From: Phycisphaerae bacterium
Lineage (GTDB): Bacteria > Planctomycetota > Phycisphaerae > Phycisphaerales > UBA1924
Direction of reading: 5' to 3'
NCBI GenBank assembly: GCA_014192545.1
Contig: BJHL01000003.1
Coordinates: 62,001 to 126,000, forward strand
Length of the DNA stretch: 64,000 bases
Below the pieces are notes generated by a model. That model saw nothing but the letters and a program-made list of their open reading frames with translations, did no database searches and was not told the DNA's origin. A program made the position numbers and the translations under genes. How positions within the stretch are numbered: position 1 is the stretch's first letter; every line of letters begins with the position of its first letter. Below are positions 16,729-25,231 of the stretch, in pieces.

Positions 16729-17424
16729 ATGTCCGAGCAGCGCATTCCACGAGCCGATGGCAACTTCGCCGCGTACGCGAACCATTACTACGACGCGGTG
16801 AAGGCGTGGTGGGACCAGCAGGGGCTGGATGGCAGCGACCTCAAGCCGCTGCAGAACGCCCTGAGCGCGTGGAACGCGGCGTACCCCAAGCATGTCACCG
16901 CGCAGAACATGGCCCAGGCCGCCCGCGAAACCAAGGACGCGGCCAAGCGCGAGCTCGAACGGCAAATCAGGCCCGTCTCCGCGTTTGTGCAGACATATCC
17001 CAGGACCACCGATGCCGAGCGCGCGGCCATCGGCATCAGCGTGAGAGACACCGGCGGCACGCCCACGCCGCCGCCCACCGCGCGGCCCGCAGTTTTCGTC
17101 GATGCCGCCGATCGCCTGACGCATCGCCTGCGGATTGCCAACGCCGACACCACCGCGGGCGGGCCCCGCGCTGTGCCGCGCAGCAAGCGCCCCAAGGGCA
17201 CGCTGGGCGCCGAGGTCTACGTTGCTGTGGTTGGTGCCCAGCAGTCCGCGCCGGAGGACCCCAGCGCGTATCGCTTCGTCCGCACGGTGACAAGCGGCAA
17301 CGCCGATGTGACCTTCGAGCCAAAGCAAGGCGGCCACCGCGCGGCGTACCTCGTGCGCTGGATCAGCAGCACCGGCGAACCGGGGCCGTGGGGAATGGCC
17401 ACGCTGGCGACAATCGCGGCGTAA
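16729..17424 (+). CDS. Unknown protein carried in the repeat cassette
   Basis: 231 residues with a clear AGGAG 7 nt before the ATG. The first 100 residues are helical and rich in Ala, Lys and Trp (for example AVKAWWDQQGLDG). A Pro/Thr-rich linker follows (TPTPPPTARP), then a region that looks like beta sandwich with GAEVYVAVVGAQ and AYLVRWISSTGEPGPWG, reminiscent of fibronectin type III folds. There is no signal peptide and no catalytic motif, and I do not recognise the family. It is the only plus-strand gene inside the efflux locus and has palindromic repeats on both sides, so it probably arrived with them. Confidence 0.7.
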   Translation: MSEQRIPRADGNFAAYANHYYDAVKAWWDQQGLDGSDLKPLQNALSAWNAAYPKHVTAQNMAQAARETKDAAKRELERQIRPVSAFVQTYPRTTDAERAAIGISVRDTGGTPTPPPTARPAVFVDAADRLTHRLRIANADTTAGGPRAVPRSKRPKGTLGAEVYVAVVGAQQSAPEDPSAYRFVRTVTSGNADVTFEPKQGGHRAAYLVRWISSTGEPGPWGMATLATIAA

Positions 17425-17435
17425 GGAGAAGAGAA

Positions 17436-17540
17436 GGCACTGGGCATCGGGCACTGGGCATTGGGGAATGGCAAAACATCCCCGCCGCGCGAGTGCCTTT
17501 TCACCAGTGCCCAGTGCCCAGTCCCCAGTGCCTATTCCCC
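17436..17540. repeat. Imperfect inverted repeat of GGGCACTGGGCA units
   Basis: The left part, 17436-17471, holds repeated GGCACTGGGCAT-type units. The right part, 17504-17540, holds the complementary CCAGTGCCCAGTG units. Both flank a 32-bp centre. The block fills the space between the stop of the unknown gene and the stop of the adaptor gene, and could act as a two-way terminator. Confidence 0.8.
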
Positions 17541-17543
17541 GCA

Positions 17544-19040
17544 TCAATCTTCTCCCTCATGGAACGTCCCATCGGGATGGAAGTGGCCGCCCTTGGGTGT
17601 GTTGCCGCTGGTGGCGACCATGAGTTGGTACACGCCGTCGAGGACGATCTCGTTGCCTTCGGCGACGCCGCTCTTGATGACGACCCAGCGGCCGTCGTCC
17701 AGGCCCAAGTCGGCCTCCATGCGGATGGCCTTGCTCGGGTCGGCGGGGTCGCGGCGGAAGATGATGGCGGCGGTGCCGTCGCGGGCGACGCACCGGAGCG
17801 GGATGGCGAGATCATCGCGGCCGGTTCCACTGGTCACGATTTCAAGGAACGCCGAGACGCCGGCTTTGGCCCAAGCGGGTGCGGTCGCGGCGGCGGCGCT
17901 CGCGTCGCGCGCGGGCGCGGGGGTCAGGATCAGTTCGATCGTGCGGCGCTGGGCATCGGCGGTGGGCGCGAGCGTGAGCGTGCCGGTGAAGGAAGCGGCG
18001 GCAGGACTGGTGCTCGCTGCGTTCGCGTTCGCGTTCGCTCGTACCGCCGGTTGCGCCGCGACGACGCATGCGCGTTGTCCATCGGTTAGACGCGGAATGT
18101 CGCTTTGCAGCGCGACGGCCCGGAAGCGCACTTGATCGGGTTGCACGGTGGAGAGGACGTGAGCGTGCTGGTCAATCACACTGCCGGAGACGATACTGAC
18201 AGCGTCGATGACGCCAGGCGCGAAGGCGCGGACTTCGATCGCGCTCATCGTGCGCCAATTCGGCATTCCCGGATCACTTGCGGAAGGGGCACGAAGTGCA
18301 TCGGCGGTGACGCCCGCGAGTTTCGCGGCAGACTCGTAGAGAAATGCCAGATGCGACGTGGCCGCCTCAAGCTGGGCGGCGGTTTCGGCTTTGCGGGCCT
18401 GCAGTTCCGCTTCCTTTTCCAGCGTCTCGGCGAGGTCAGAGCGTGCTGATGCCATCGAGGCCTTGGCCTGAGCAACCTCATCGCCACGTGCGCCGCCTGC
18501 GGATTGCAGTTGTTCGAGCGTGGTGACGCGGGCCGTCCAGAGATCAACGGCCTTCTCCAACTCCGCGTGGTGATTCTCATGAGCCGCCAATAGCGGCGTG
18601 ATGCTGTCGACGCCTGCCTGCGCCAGCTTGATGGATGCTTGGGCATCGACGAGTTCCCTTTGCATCTCGTGCCAGCGTGGCGAGTCGAGCCGGTAGAGCG
18701 GCGTGCCCGCCGCCACGGATTGATACTGCTGCACGAGCAGTTCCACTGTGCCCGAGGCTGCGGCGCGATACTCGCGCTGCGAGGTGGGGAGGAGCTCAAA
18801 GCGTCCCGGGACGCGGAGCGTGCGAGCGACGTTCCTGTTCTCGACCTTGGCGAATGTGATGCCAAGGTTCTGACGCACCGATGCGTTGATATCAATACGG
18901 TTCGTGGGCGCGGGAGTCGCGTCGCTTGTCTTTGATGGCGATGCGTCGTCGACTTTCTTCTCGCAGCTCAATAGCGCCGTCGCGAGCAAGAGCGGCAGAG
19001 TTGTCTTGGCGATGCGGTAGCGCGATGTGGACGTATTCAT
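17544..19040 (-). CDS. Periplasmic adaptor of heavy-metal RND efflux (CusB/CzcB type)
   Basis: 498 residues. The signal sequence ends in LLATALLSCEKK, a lipobox-like site, so the adaptor may be lipid-anchored. Then come a lipoyl-like half motif (SGTVELLVQQYQSVAAGTPL, about 95-115), a long alpha-helical hairpin of Ala, Glu and Gln (about 125-235) and beta-barrel segments. The C-terminus holds VVIKSGVAEGNEIVLDGVY, typical of the family. It links the RND pump to the outer-membrane channel. It is 12 nt downstream of the TolC-type gene, so the two are co-transcribed. The short His-containing end (GGHFHPDG) may bind metal. Confidence 0.92.
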   Translation of the reverse strand: MNTSTSRYRIAKTTLPLLLATALLSCEKKVDDASPSKTSDATPAPTNRIDINASVRQNLGITFAKVENRNVARTLRVPGRFELLPTSQREYRAAASGTVELLVQQYQSVAAGTPLYRLDSPRWHEMQRELVDAQASIKLAQAGVDSITPLLAAHENHHAELEKAVDLWTARVTTLEQLQSAGGARGDEVAQAKASMASARSDLAETLEKEAELQARKAETAAQLEAATSHLAFLYESAAKLAGVTADALRAPSASDPGMPNWRTMSAIEVRAFAPGVIDAVSIVSGSVIDQHAHVLSTVQPDQVRFRAVALQSDIPRLTDGQRACVVAAQPAVRANANANAASTSPAAASFTGTLTLAPTADAQRRTIELILTPAPARDASAAAATAPAWAKAGVSAFLEIVTSGTGRDDLAIPLRCVARDGTAAIIFRRDPADPSKAIRMEADLGLDDGRWVVIKSGVAEGNEIVLDGVYQLMVATSGNTPKGGHFHPDGTFHEGED

Positions 19041-19052
19041 GAGCAGTATCCT

Positions 19053-20543
19053 TCAGCGTTGGAGCACGAAGTCGTTTGGTGTGGTTGTTGGTGATGCTGG
19101 CGTGATTGACTCCGGGAGTTTGGCAATCGGCGGTCCCATGAGTTCATCGAGTCGCACGGCGCCGATTGACTCGCATGCGCGGGCATCGACGAGCCGTATT
19201 TTCGCGGCGTACCGGGTCTTGAGGGATTCCAAGAGCAACAACGGGTCGACGCGACCGAGCGCAGCCACACGGCGGACGTCGGCTTCCTGCTCATCGGCGA
19301 GCGGCACCACGCTTGACTCAATCAGTGCACGCTGAGCCTTACCTGCTTCGAGACGTGTCAAAGCGATCGCCAGATTGGACGACAGCTGCTCGTAGGTCCT
19401 TTCAAATCGTCCGCGTGCGACGTCGCGCTGCGCGGCTGCCTGAGCCACGCCCTGCTCATTGCGGTTCCAGAGCGGGATTGGGAGCGAAAGCCCGAGCAGC
19501 ACGCGGGTGTCGCCTTGGTCGGTGCTGTAGCCCGGGCCGATGGTCAGATCGGGATACTGCTTGCGCACCTGAGTGCGGAGCGACTGCTCGGCGACTTCGT
19601 ATTCGGCGCGGACGGCGGTGAGTTCAGGATTCGATGTGTCCAGCAGCGATTGCAGTTCTTCGATGCTCGTCGTGCGGGCGGCGAACGTCACCGTTGGCAC
19701 GAGCGTGAGTGAAGTCTGCGGTGCGAGGCCCAACATCGCCCGCAGTTGCAGTTCCAATTCCGTTACCCGCACGCGCAACGCGAGGATGTCGGCATCACGG
19801 CCCGCGAGTTCGACGCGGAACAGTCGCGCATCAACGCGGCTCATCGATCCAGTTTGTTCCTGCTGATCGGCCAGTGTCGCGACATCACGCAATCTCGCGA
19901 TCAGTTCTTCGGTGATCTCCGCATGCATCCGCGCAGCCGACCACCGCACCCACAGTTCACGCAGTGCTGATCGAGTCGCCCATTCCTTCGCGGCCAAGCG
20001 ATCCAGCTCGGCGGCGAGGCCTGCGTTGGCATGTGCTTTCTCAGCCTCGAGCCTGCCGGAAATCGGAATCGTGATGCCGATGGTCGAGCCAGCCACCCAC
20101 GAGTTAGCTGCGCCCGCGCCCGACACGATGCGTTCGAAATCTACGCCTAACACCGGGTCTTGCCAGCGCCCGGCGTGGGCTGCCGCTGCGCGAGTCACGT
20201 TGGCTTCGAGGCGTGCCTGACGCAGGTCGGGATTAAACACCAGCGCAACGACCTCGGCTTCGGCGAGCGTGAGTCCATCGGAAGGATCAAAAGTGCCCAT
20301 GGGTGTACCAAGCTCAGCCTGATCAAGCGTGGCAGCGAATGCAAGTAATGAAGGGTCCGCCGCGGAACGGTGAAGCCACGCGGCTTTCGTCGCGTGTAAG
20401 TTCAGGGGTCTGCGTTCGTAGCCTTGGCAGCCGGACAAACCAGCGACTGTCCATGTAAGTGAAAGTATTGAAACGGCTATGCACGAGCGTGCGCGAACAC
20501 GATAACTGTCATCGCTCAAGGGCGACGCCGTAGAGGAGACCAT
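19053..20543 (-). CDS. TolC-family outer-membrane channel (CusC/CzcC type)
   Basis: 496 residues from the ATG at 20543; an in-frame TTG lies at 20555. A signal peptide precedes VAGLSGC, a lipobox. Two OEP-type halves follow, each with long amphipathic helices, including LTLAEAEVVALVFNPDLRQA and QARLEANVTRAAAAHAG in the first and LDTSNPELTAVRAEYEVA in the second. It forms the trimeric outer-membrane exit duct for the adaptor and pump encoded downstream. The 140 bp upstream hold a spaced direct repeat and a palindrome that may be regulatory. Confidence 0.92.
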   Translation of the reverse strand: MVSSTASPLSDDSYRVRARSCIAVSILSLTWTVAGLSGCQGYERRPLNLHATKAAWLHRSAADPSLLAFAATLDQAELGTPMGTFDPSDGLTLAEAEVVALVFNPDLRQARLEANVTRAAAAHAGRWQDPVLGVDFERIVSGAGAANSWVAGSTIGITIPISGRLEAEKAHANAGLAAELDRLAAKEWATRSALRELWVRWSAARMHAEITEELIARLRDVATLADQQEQTGSMSRVDARLFRVELAGRDADILALRVRVTELELQLRAMLGLAPQTSLTLVPTVTFAARTTSIEELQSLLDTSNPELTAVRAEYEVAEQSLRTQVRKQYPDLTIGPGYSTDQGDTRVLLGLSLPIPLWNRNEQGVAQAAAQRDVARGRFERTYEQLSSNLAIALTRLEAGKAQRALIESSVVPLADEQEADVRRVAALGRVDPLLLLESLKTRYAAKIRLVDARACESIGAVRLDELMGPPIAKLPESITPASPTTTPNDFVLQR

Positions 20544-20610
20544 GGGGATTTTCAAGGAGGGATCCTGCTCTATTGCGCGCGCAGACCATCATGGCTGGAA
20601 CGCAGATTGA

Positions 20611-20640
20611 CGTACAAACACTCAGACCCGTCGTACAAAC
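20611..20640 (-). promoter_or_regulatory. Candidate operator: direct repeat GTTTGTACG x2 upstream of the efflux genes
   Basis: CGTACAAAC occurs at 20611-20619 and 20632-20640 on the plus strand, starts 21 bp apart, about two helical turns. It lies about 70-100 bp upstream of the TolC-type start. No regulator gene is present in the window, so the binding protein is unknown. Confidence 0.35.
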
Positions 20641-20676
20641 TATTGGTGTTGCCACGCAGTCGCGACTATTGACGGT

Positions 20677-20686
20677 GGTATATACC
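20677..20686. promoter_or_regulatory. 10-bp palindrome GGTATATACC in the efflux upstream region
   Basis: A perfect palindrome with a TATATA core between the His/Cys-rich gene and the TolC-type gene. It could be part of an operator or a -10-like element; this is only a suggestion from position. Confidence 0.25.
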
Positions 20687-21183
20687 TAAATCAGCAGGGC
20701 TTTACTGGTGCGAACGAGTCGATCACTCGCGCTCAGTGCAAAGAAATTGAGCGGGCTACTGCTCCTTCTGCCGCCCGGCGGACCGATTTGGCGAAGCACC
20801 TCTGACGAGGTCGGCAATGCAAAACGGACATCAACGAAGACCGTGACCGAAGTAAGCAGCTTGCGGAGATCCATGCCGCGTGTGGGCAGTTGCTTGTGGT
20901 TATCAACGGTGACAAAGACACAGCCGGGAACCTCGCAAGATTCCTCACAGATCCCAGTCTCAGATAACAGGTCGCTGGAATGGACGCCCGCATGATCGTG
21001 CCTGGGATCATGCGCGTGACACGCAACGGTCGATGTGACTGGGTAAAGGGCCGTCACAGGATGTCGATGCATCCCCTGTTCGTCATGACAATGAGCGAGG
21101 AACAACGAACCGCCTAACGCCCCCAAGCACAGAACCGGCATGAGCAGTATCAAGATCAGCAATCGCGTAATGTCCGACCGCAT
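20686..21183 (-). CDS. Small His/Cys-rich membrane-anchored protein of the efflux locus
   Basis: 165 residues from the Met at 21183; the frame stays open to 21351, but upstream residues are unlike a signal peptide. A hydrophobic segment at about 7-30 (LLILILLMPVLCLGALGG) is followed by His/Cys-rich sequence: HCHDEQGMHRH, CHAHDPRHDHAG, and three Cys in CEESCEVPGC. The C-terminus ends RLVRTSKALLI. I do not recognise a named family. The metal-ligand content and its place directly upstream of the channel gene suggest a periplasmic metal-binding accessory. There is no clear Shine-Dalgarno sequence, so the start is uncertain. Confidence 0.55.
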   Translation of the reverse strand: MRSDITRLLILILLMPVLCLGALGGSLFLAHCHDEQGMHRHPVTALYPVTSTVACHAHDPRHDHAGVHSSDLLSETGICEESCEVPGCVFVTVDNHKQLPTRGMDLRKLLTSVTVFVDVRFALPTSSEVLRQIGPPGGRRSSSPLNFFALSASDRLVRTSKALLI

Positions 21184-21710
21184 GATGCGGGACAGCAAGG
21201 ACGCCGGAATCGCGCGATTGTTGCAACTCACTGGAAACAAGTTTATCGGGCTGCTCGCCAGTGGTCCATGAATGCGACGGAGCCAATTGCGATCACGCGA
21301 GATCCAGTGAATCATTGGCCAAGCAATTACAGGATGCTCGAATCGGTCCATCGCTCAACCCCGACCCAGCTCCAAGAAACGTCGAACGCGGCTTAACCTT
21401 GGGAGGGAATGCTTGACGACAAGTCCATAGGGCGGCACGGAGCGGTTCGTTCACAATTTGACGCGGCCCAGATGGTACACGCGGTGATTTGCGATAAATC
21501 GCTCGCGCATGGCGACGATACAGATCTCGAAACGCTCTACGCAATTCCCCACACCAGTGCGGATGCACCGACTGGCGGTACAGGCGAGTCGCGACGCAGA
21601 TTCTTTGCACCAGCACCACGCATCCCCCTACGAATGAAAAACTCTCCGTACACGGGGGCTTGTCGTTCGAGAACTTGCGTTTTCCTGCGGAAACTCGCAG
21701 GTTTGTCGAA
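21184..21710. other. No confident gene
   Basis: About 530 bp between the His/Cys-rich gene and tRNA-Tyr. The open frames here run through the tRNA or lack coding character. A 6-bp hairpin (21684-21689 with 21696-21701) lies just past the 3' end of the tRNA and may help its processing or termination. Confidence 0.5.
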
Positions 21711-21793
21711 TGGGCGAGGAGGGATTCGAACCCCCGAAGACGTAAGTCAGCAGATTTACAGTCTGCCCCGATTGGCCACTCCGGCACTCGCCC
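21711..21793 (-). tRNA. tRNA-Tyr (GTA)
   Basis: 83 nt including the discriminator A. The acceptor stem GGGCGAG/CTCGCCC is perfect, the variable arm is long as expected for class II tRNA-Tyr, and the anticodon GTA is at 21757-21759. The T-loop is GGTTCGAATCC. CCA is not encoded. Confidence 0.97.
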
Positions 21794-22433
21794 GAATTGA
21801 TTCCGCGGCATACCTAATCGGCATGACGCGGGAGGGAAATATACGGCGGGAACCACGCTAAGACAACTCTGTCGGAACCGAGTCTGGCGGTTGCCGAACA
21901 AAGGTCAACTAGGCCGAGTAACTTTGCGTCGTTGCGAATGACGCCTTGTCATGGTAGCGTAGTTTTGCGATTTCCTCGGCAGTCCTGCAGTCCCAGCATG
22001 CTGAAATGGAGTTCTTGAGTCGCGAGTTCAGATTCACGCTCGCGCTCGAAATCGAAGCTTACTCGCCGTTTCAGATGATTCTCACGCAGAGTGACGGCAC
22101 ACCAAGCCCTCCGACTCGAATGCAAAAAAACACGATCAACCGTATACGAACACTCGACATCGCCGCGATGGGCCACATCGTTGACGGGACGCTTTCTATG
22201 GCGGTCCCGCCGTACGTCTGAGTGTGCGGCGCGACGATGAAATGATTCGTGCTCGGCTTGGCTCTTGACACCGTCTCGAAGATATTCTCCGATAACGCAA
22301 CTACGTACTTCTACCCCACAATTGATACGAAACTTGTGTTTGATCTGGCGGCGGACGCAACGACGACCGGCGTCGTGCTCCTGCAAGATGGTGCCCAACA
22401 CAATGTTGCGTGTAAACCCCAACCCGCTACCAA
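21794..22433. other. No confident gene between tRNA-Tyr and tRNA-Thr
   Basis: 640 bp. Short open frames exist on both strands (for example 22006-22221 plus), but none has a ribosome-binding site with a recognisable product, and others read through the tRNA-Thr gene. The base composition looks more AT-rich than the neighbours, so it may be a decayed insertion. Confidence 0.5.
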
Positions 22434-22506
22434 AGCCGCTCGAGGGACTCGAACCCACGACCTATGCTTTACAAAAGCATTGCTCTACCAACTGAGCTAC
22501 AGCGGC
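22434..22506 (-). tRNA. tRNA-Thr (TGT)
   Basis: 73 nt. The D arm is GCTC..GAGC, the anticodon stem ATGCT/AGCAT encloses loop TTTGTAA, and the anticodon TGT is at 22471-22473. The acceptor stem pairs at six of seven positions (G7 faces G66), and the T stem has a T-T mismatch at its second pair. The gene is otherwise standard. Confidence 0.93.
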
Positions 22507-22550
22507 GGAAAACAACAATAGTCGCCCTGATTGAACTTCGCTAGCTCCGC

Positions 22551-24836
22551 TTATTTCGGCTGCGGAACGGCCAGCGGATCGGTCCATCCATCGGGCATCC
22601 AATCGGGCAAGTCAGCGATTTCTTGCCGGGCTGATGCTGACGTTGGAACGCCCCAAGCTTGGAAAAATGGTCCGAGATTGTGGCCGACCCGCCGACTCAT
22701 CATTGTCAACCAGCGGTCTCGCTTTTCGTCGTCAGTCTTCGGACGCTGAGCTTTCGGCAACTCGCGATACGCACGGAACACATCAACATACGTCTCCCAA
22801 CCGAAGGCTTGCTGCAACTGCACATACATCGCAAGCGCGAGGAATGGATCGCTTTTCCACTTAGCGAAAGGTGCTCCCATCGCTACGTGTTTTCGCATAG
22901 TGTCAAGCAGCTTCGCTGGTTTGAAGGTCTTTTCGCGAGCATCAGTCGTTGGCAAACCGCACACTTTGTCAATCGTGTAGAGCGTGAACAGATTCACCGT
23001 CACTTCGCCCGTGCCTTCAAACGTCCACATATCGTTCTGATGCCAGTGGCCCATCTCGTGGAAAAGTCCCCACGCATCGCCGTCACTGTTTCGAGAGAGC
23101 ATCGCAGCATCGATGAGATTTTTCGCCGCAGACATCGGAATTGTGAGCGGCCGATCTGCCGGGGCGTACATGTAGCCCCATGAAACATGCGGATCAGGCA
23201 CGTAGCGAGCCTGACGATCTCCCAAACCGTTCAACCGGCGCGGTTCGAGACTGCCCTGCAACTGCACGATGCGATCCCACAACTCCAATAACGCCTGTGG
23301 ATCATCCAACGTTCGCAGCAACTCGCTGGGCACGGTCAACGCAATCTCTCGCGACTCGATCTCGCCCCAAGGACCGGGTGCATTCCGAAGTTCTTCTTGC
23401 CATGCCTTGATCGTTGTTTCTCCGAGCACAAAGTGCGGAGCCGCAACTGCGCCGCTCACACGCAGCGTGACCGATTTAGTTCGCAGTTCCGTCGGCACAT
23501 CAAGATAGAGCAAGCCCCCCACTGCGCTCGCCACCTGTACCTCAGCCGCGTCTATCGCGAATCGCCGGGTCACCTTCGCCAGGCGTCGCAGCGGCTGCCG
23601 CAGGGCAGGATCCAAGTGTGATCCAACTTGCAACCACAATCCGCTCTTGGCATAATCGGAATCCATCGCAACAGTCACGACTTCACCCGCTGGCACAAAC
23701 AACCCCGTGCAACGCCAACCCGGCATGGTCGTATCGACCACAACTTCGCGAGTTTCTCGAGAAGCGCTAGCCGCCATAAGCCCCGGAAACGCCGCTGCAC
23801 TCGGATGCTCGCGCACCTGCGCCACATCGGCGTCAAACTCGTTCCCGACAAACTGCTCTGCATCAAGCAACCCCAAAGGCTCGTGACCAGCCCGCAGCCC
23901 TCGCGTTCGCATCGTTTCGTAATCGCGAGACAACTGCTCCGCATTTTCTTTCAGCAACTGCTGAAGACCAAGTTCACTCGCAGCAACATCCGCAGGCAAT
24001 GTCCGCAGACCCAGCCGCAGTCGTTCGACAGTCTTCGCAATTCGCTTGCGATCAATCTCGCCCGTCCCGTACGCGTGCATAATGCCGGACACGGCGTCGC
24101 GTGTGTCATCGCTGAAAGGCACAAGTTGATACCGATCGTTCGCATCCTCATCCACGGTGCCATCGGCAAACGCAATGCCGACTTCTCGCAAGAGCAGCGA
24201 ACCAGGATGCTCTTGCAACGTCTTGCCCGGATTCAGTTGCAGCCACCCCCACGCTAATCCGCCGGTGATCAACATGCCGCCATCTTTCACAAACTGCATT
24301 ACTCGCGCACGGTCCTCCGCCGTGTTCAAATCATGCGTGCTGATCACCAGCACGCTGGGCCTTTCGCTCGCAGGCTTCGATATCGCATCTCGCCACGAAT
24401 CGTCAGTCGCTCGCCACTCGGCCCCACCAACAACTTCGGCCAGTTGTTTGCTCGATGCATCTTCCGCACATACCACGCGAGTACCGCTCGTCGCAGCAGC
24501 GGCCAGAATTCGCTTCATCATCTCTCTCGCATCCGCATCACCGCGATACAACTCGGTGCTCAGATACGTCGGATGAGCAAACGCCACCACCATGCCCCTG
24601 CCAACGTTTGCTTGTGCTGCAATCGCGCCCGCTTCACTGTCGGTTGCGGCGAGCACCTTCGCGTCGCGAAAAACCAGAATCGGTCCCGGCGCACCCGGTG
24701 CGGGCAGCGACTTGATGCCCGTCATGTCAATCGTCACATCAGCAGCGACACCGCTCGCTGGTAACTGCTGAGCGAAGACATTGCGCGTGCAAGCGAGCGA
24801 AAGAAAAAACAAGCCGATCACGTGTGCGATTCGCAT
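22551..24836 (-). CDS. Secreted M60-like (enhancin-type) metallopeptidase
   Basis: 761 residues with a signal peptide (about 1-22, ending VFA). The N-terminal half includes a glutamine-amidotransferase-like or trehalose-utilisation-like fold (LVFRDAKVLAATD..., VKDGGMLITGGLAWGW). The C-terminal half carries the M60 region: a conserved approach GYMYAPADRPLTIPMSAAKN, the zinc motif HEMGHWHQ (His593, Glu594, His597), and a downstream Glu in EGTGEVTVNLF as the likely third ligand. M60 enzymes are gluzincins that attack mucin-type glycoproteins. The substrate here is unknown. It is probably exported to the periplasm or cell surface. Confidence 0.87.
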   Translation of the reverse strand: MRIAHVIGLFFLSLACTRNVFAQQLPASGVAADVTIDMTGIKSLPAPGAPGPILVFRDAKVLAATDSEAGAIAAQANVGRGMVVAFAHPTYLSTELYRGDADAREMMKRILAAAATSGTRVVCAEDASSKQLAEVVGGAEWRATDDSWRDAISKPASERPSVLVISTHDLNTAEDRARVMQFVKDGGMLITGGLAWGWLQLNPGKTLQEHPGSLLLREVGIAFADGTVDEDANDRYQLVPFSDDTRDAVSGIMHAYGTGEIDRKRIAKTVERLRLGLRTLPADVAASELGLQQLLKENAEQLSRDYETMRTRGLRAGHEPLGLLDAEQFVGNEFDADVAQVREHPSAAAFPGLMAASASRETREVVVDTTMPGWRCTGLFVPAGEVVTVAMDSDYAKSGLWLQVGSHLDPALRQPLRRLAKVTRRFAIDAAEVQVASAVGGLLYLDVPTELRTKSVTLRVSGAVAAPHFVLGETTIKAWQEELRNAPGPWGEIESREIALTVPSELLRTLDDPQALLELWDRIVQLQGSLEPRRLNGLGDRQARYVPDPHVSWGYMYAPADRPLTIPMSAAKNLIDAAMLSRNSDGDAWGLFHEMGHWHQNDMWTFEGTGEVTVNLFTLYTIDKVCGLPTTDAREKTFKPAKLLDTMRKHVAMGAPFAKWKSDPFLALAMYVQLQQAFGWETYVDVFRAYRELPKAQRPKTDDEKRDRWLTMMSRRVGHNLGPFFQAWGVPTSASARQEIADLPDWMPDGWTDPLAVPQPK

Positions 24837-24861
24837 CCGGGAGTTTACCGCACAATCCGTT

Positions 24862-25044
24862 TCACTTCGTTGGCTGTTGCGTCGAAGCGTCTTGCGTTTC
24901 GTTCACCTTCTCAGGCACACTCAGCCTGTCGCCACGGTCGCGCTCACGAATTCTGCGTTGAGTAAAGATTTCTTCGCGCCTCACAGTTTGGTGTGAGGCA
25001 CAACTCGAGCCCGCGCAAAGCGCGACCGCCAAAAACGAAAACAC
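24862..25044 (-). CDS. Possible small Cys-containing secreted peptide
   Basis: 60 residues from a GTG that lies inside the terminator hairpin of tRNA-Val. The N-terminus is hydrophobic (FSFLAVALCAGSSC), like a signal peptide or weak lipobox, and the rest is charged. It ends 25 nt before the M60 gene. Codon use looks coding-like, but no family is recognised and no ribosome-binding site is clear. Confidence 0.35.
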   Translation of the reverse strand: MFSFLAVALCAGSSCASHQTVRREEIFTQRRIRERDRGDRLSVPEKVNETQDASTQQPTK

Positions 25045-25060
25045 CCGCCTCAGCGGGTGC
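25030..25060 (-). terminator. Terminator downstream of tRNA-Val
   Basis: A 7-bp stem (25042-25048 with 25053-25059) and a 4-nt loop, followed on the minus strand by TTTTCGTTTTT. It starts 8 nt past the tRNA 3' end. Confidence 0.85.
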
Positions 25061-25067
25061 TTTCAAG

Positions 25068-25141
25068 TGAGCGATATTGGACTTGAACCAATGACCTCTT
25101 CCATGTCAAGGAAGCGCGCTAGCCAACTGCGCCAATCGCCC
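25068..25141 (-). tRNA. tRNA-Val (GAC)
   Basis: 74 nt. The acceptor stem GGGCGAT/ATCGCTC has one G-U pair, the D stem is GCGC, the anticodon stem CTTCC/GGAAG encloses loop TTGACAT, and the T arm is ATTGG/CCAAT. The discriminator is A; CCA is not encoded. A terminator follows directly. Confidence 0.97.
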
Positions 25142-25231
25142 GAACAAACAGTTCCAAATAGGCAAACTGTGGAGGCGATTATACCTCCCCTTCGGGGCGT
25201 TGTCATCTGGTCGCCTGCTCGTCATCGGGCT

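Noticed and set aside
16300-17547. Minus-strand frame of 415 codons across the cassette
   Set aside because: It runs through the minisatellite and opposite the plus-strand gene, which has a good ribosome-binding site; the product is Arg/Pro-rich without domains.
21409-21861. Plus-strand frame of 150 codons near tRNA-Tyr
   Set aside because: It reads through the tRNA gene; the tRNA is certain.
22249-22521. Plus-strand frame of 90 codons ending near 22521
   Set aside because: It reads through tRNA-Thr and has no ribosome-binding site.
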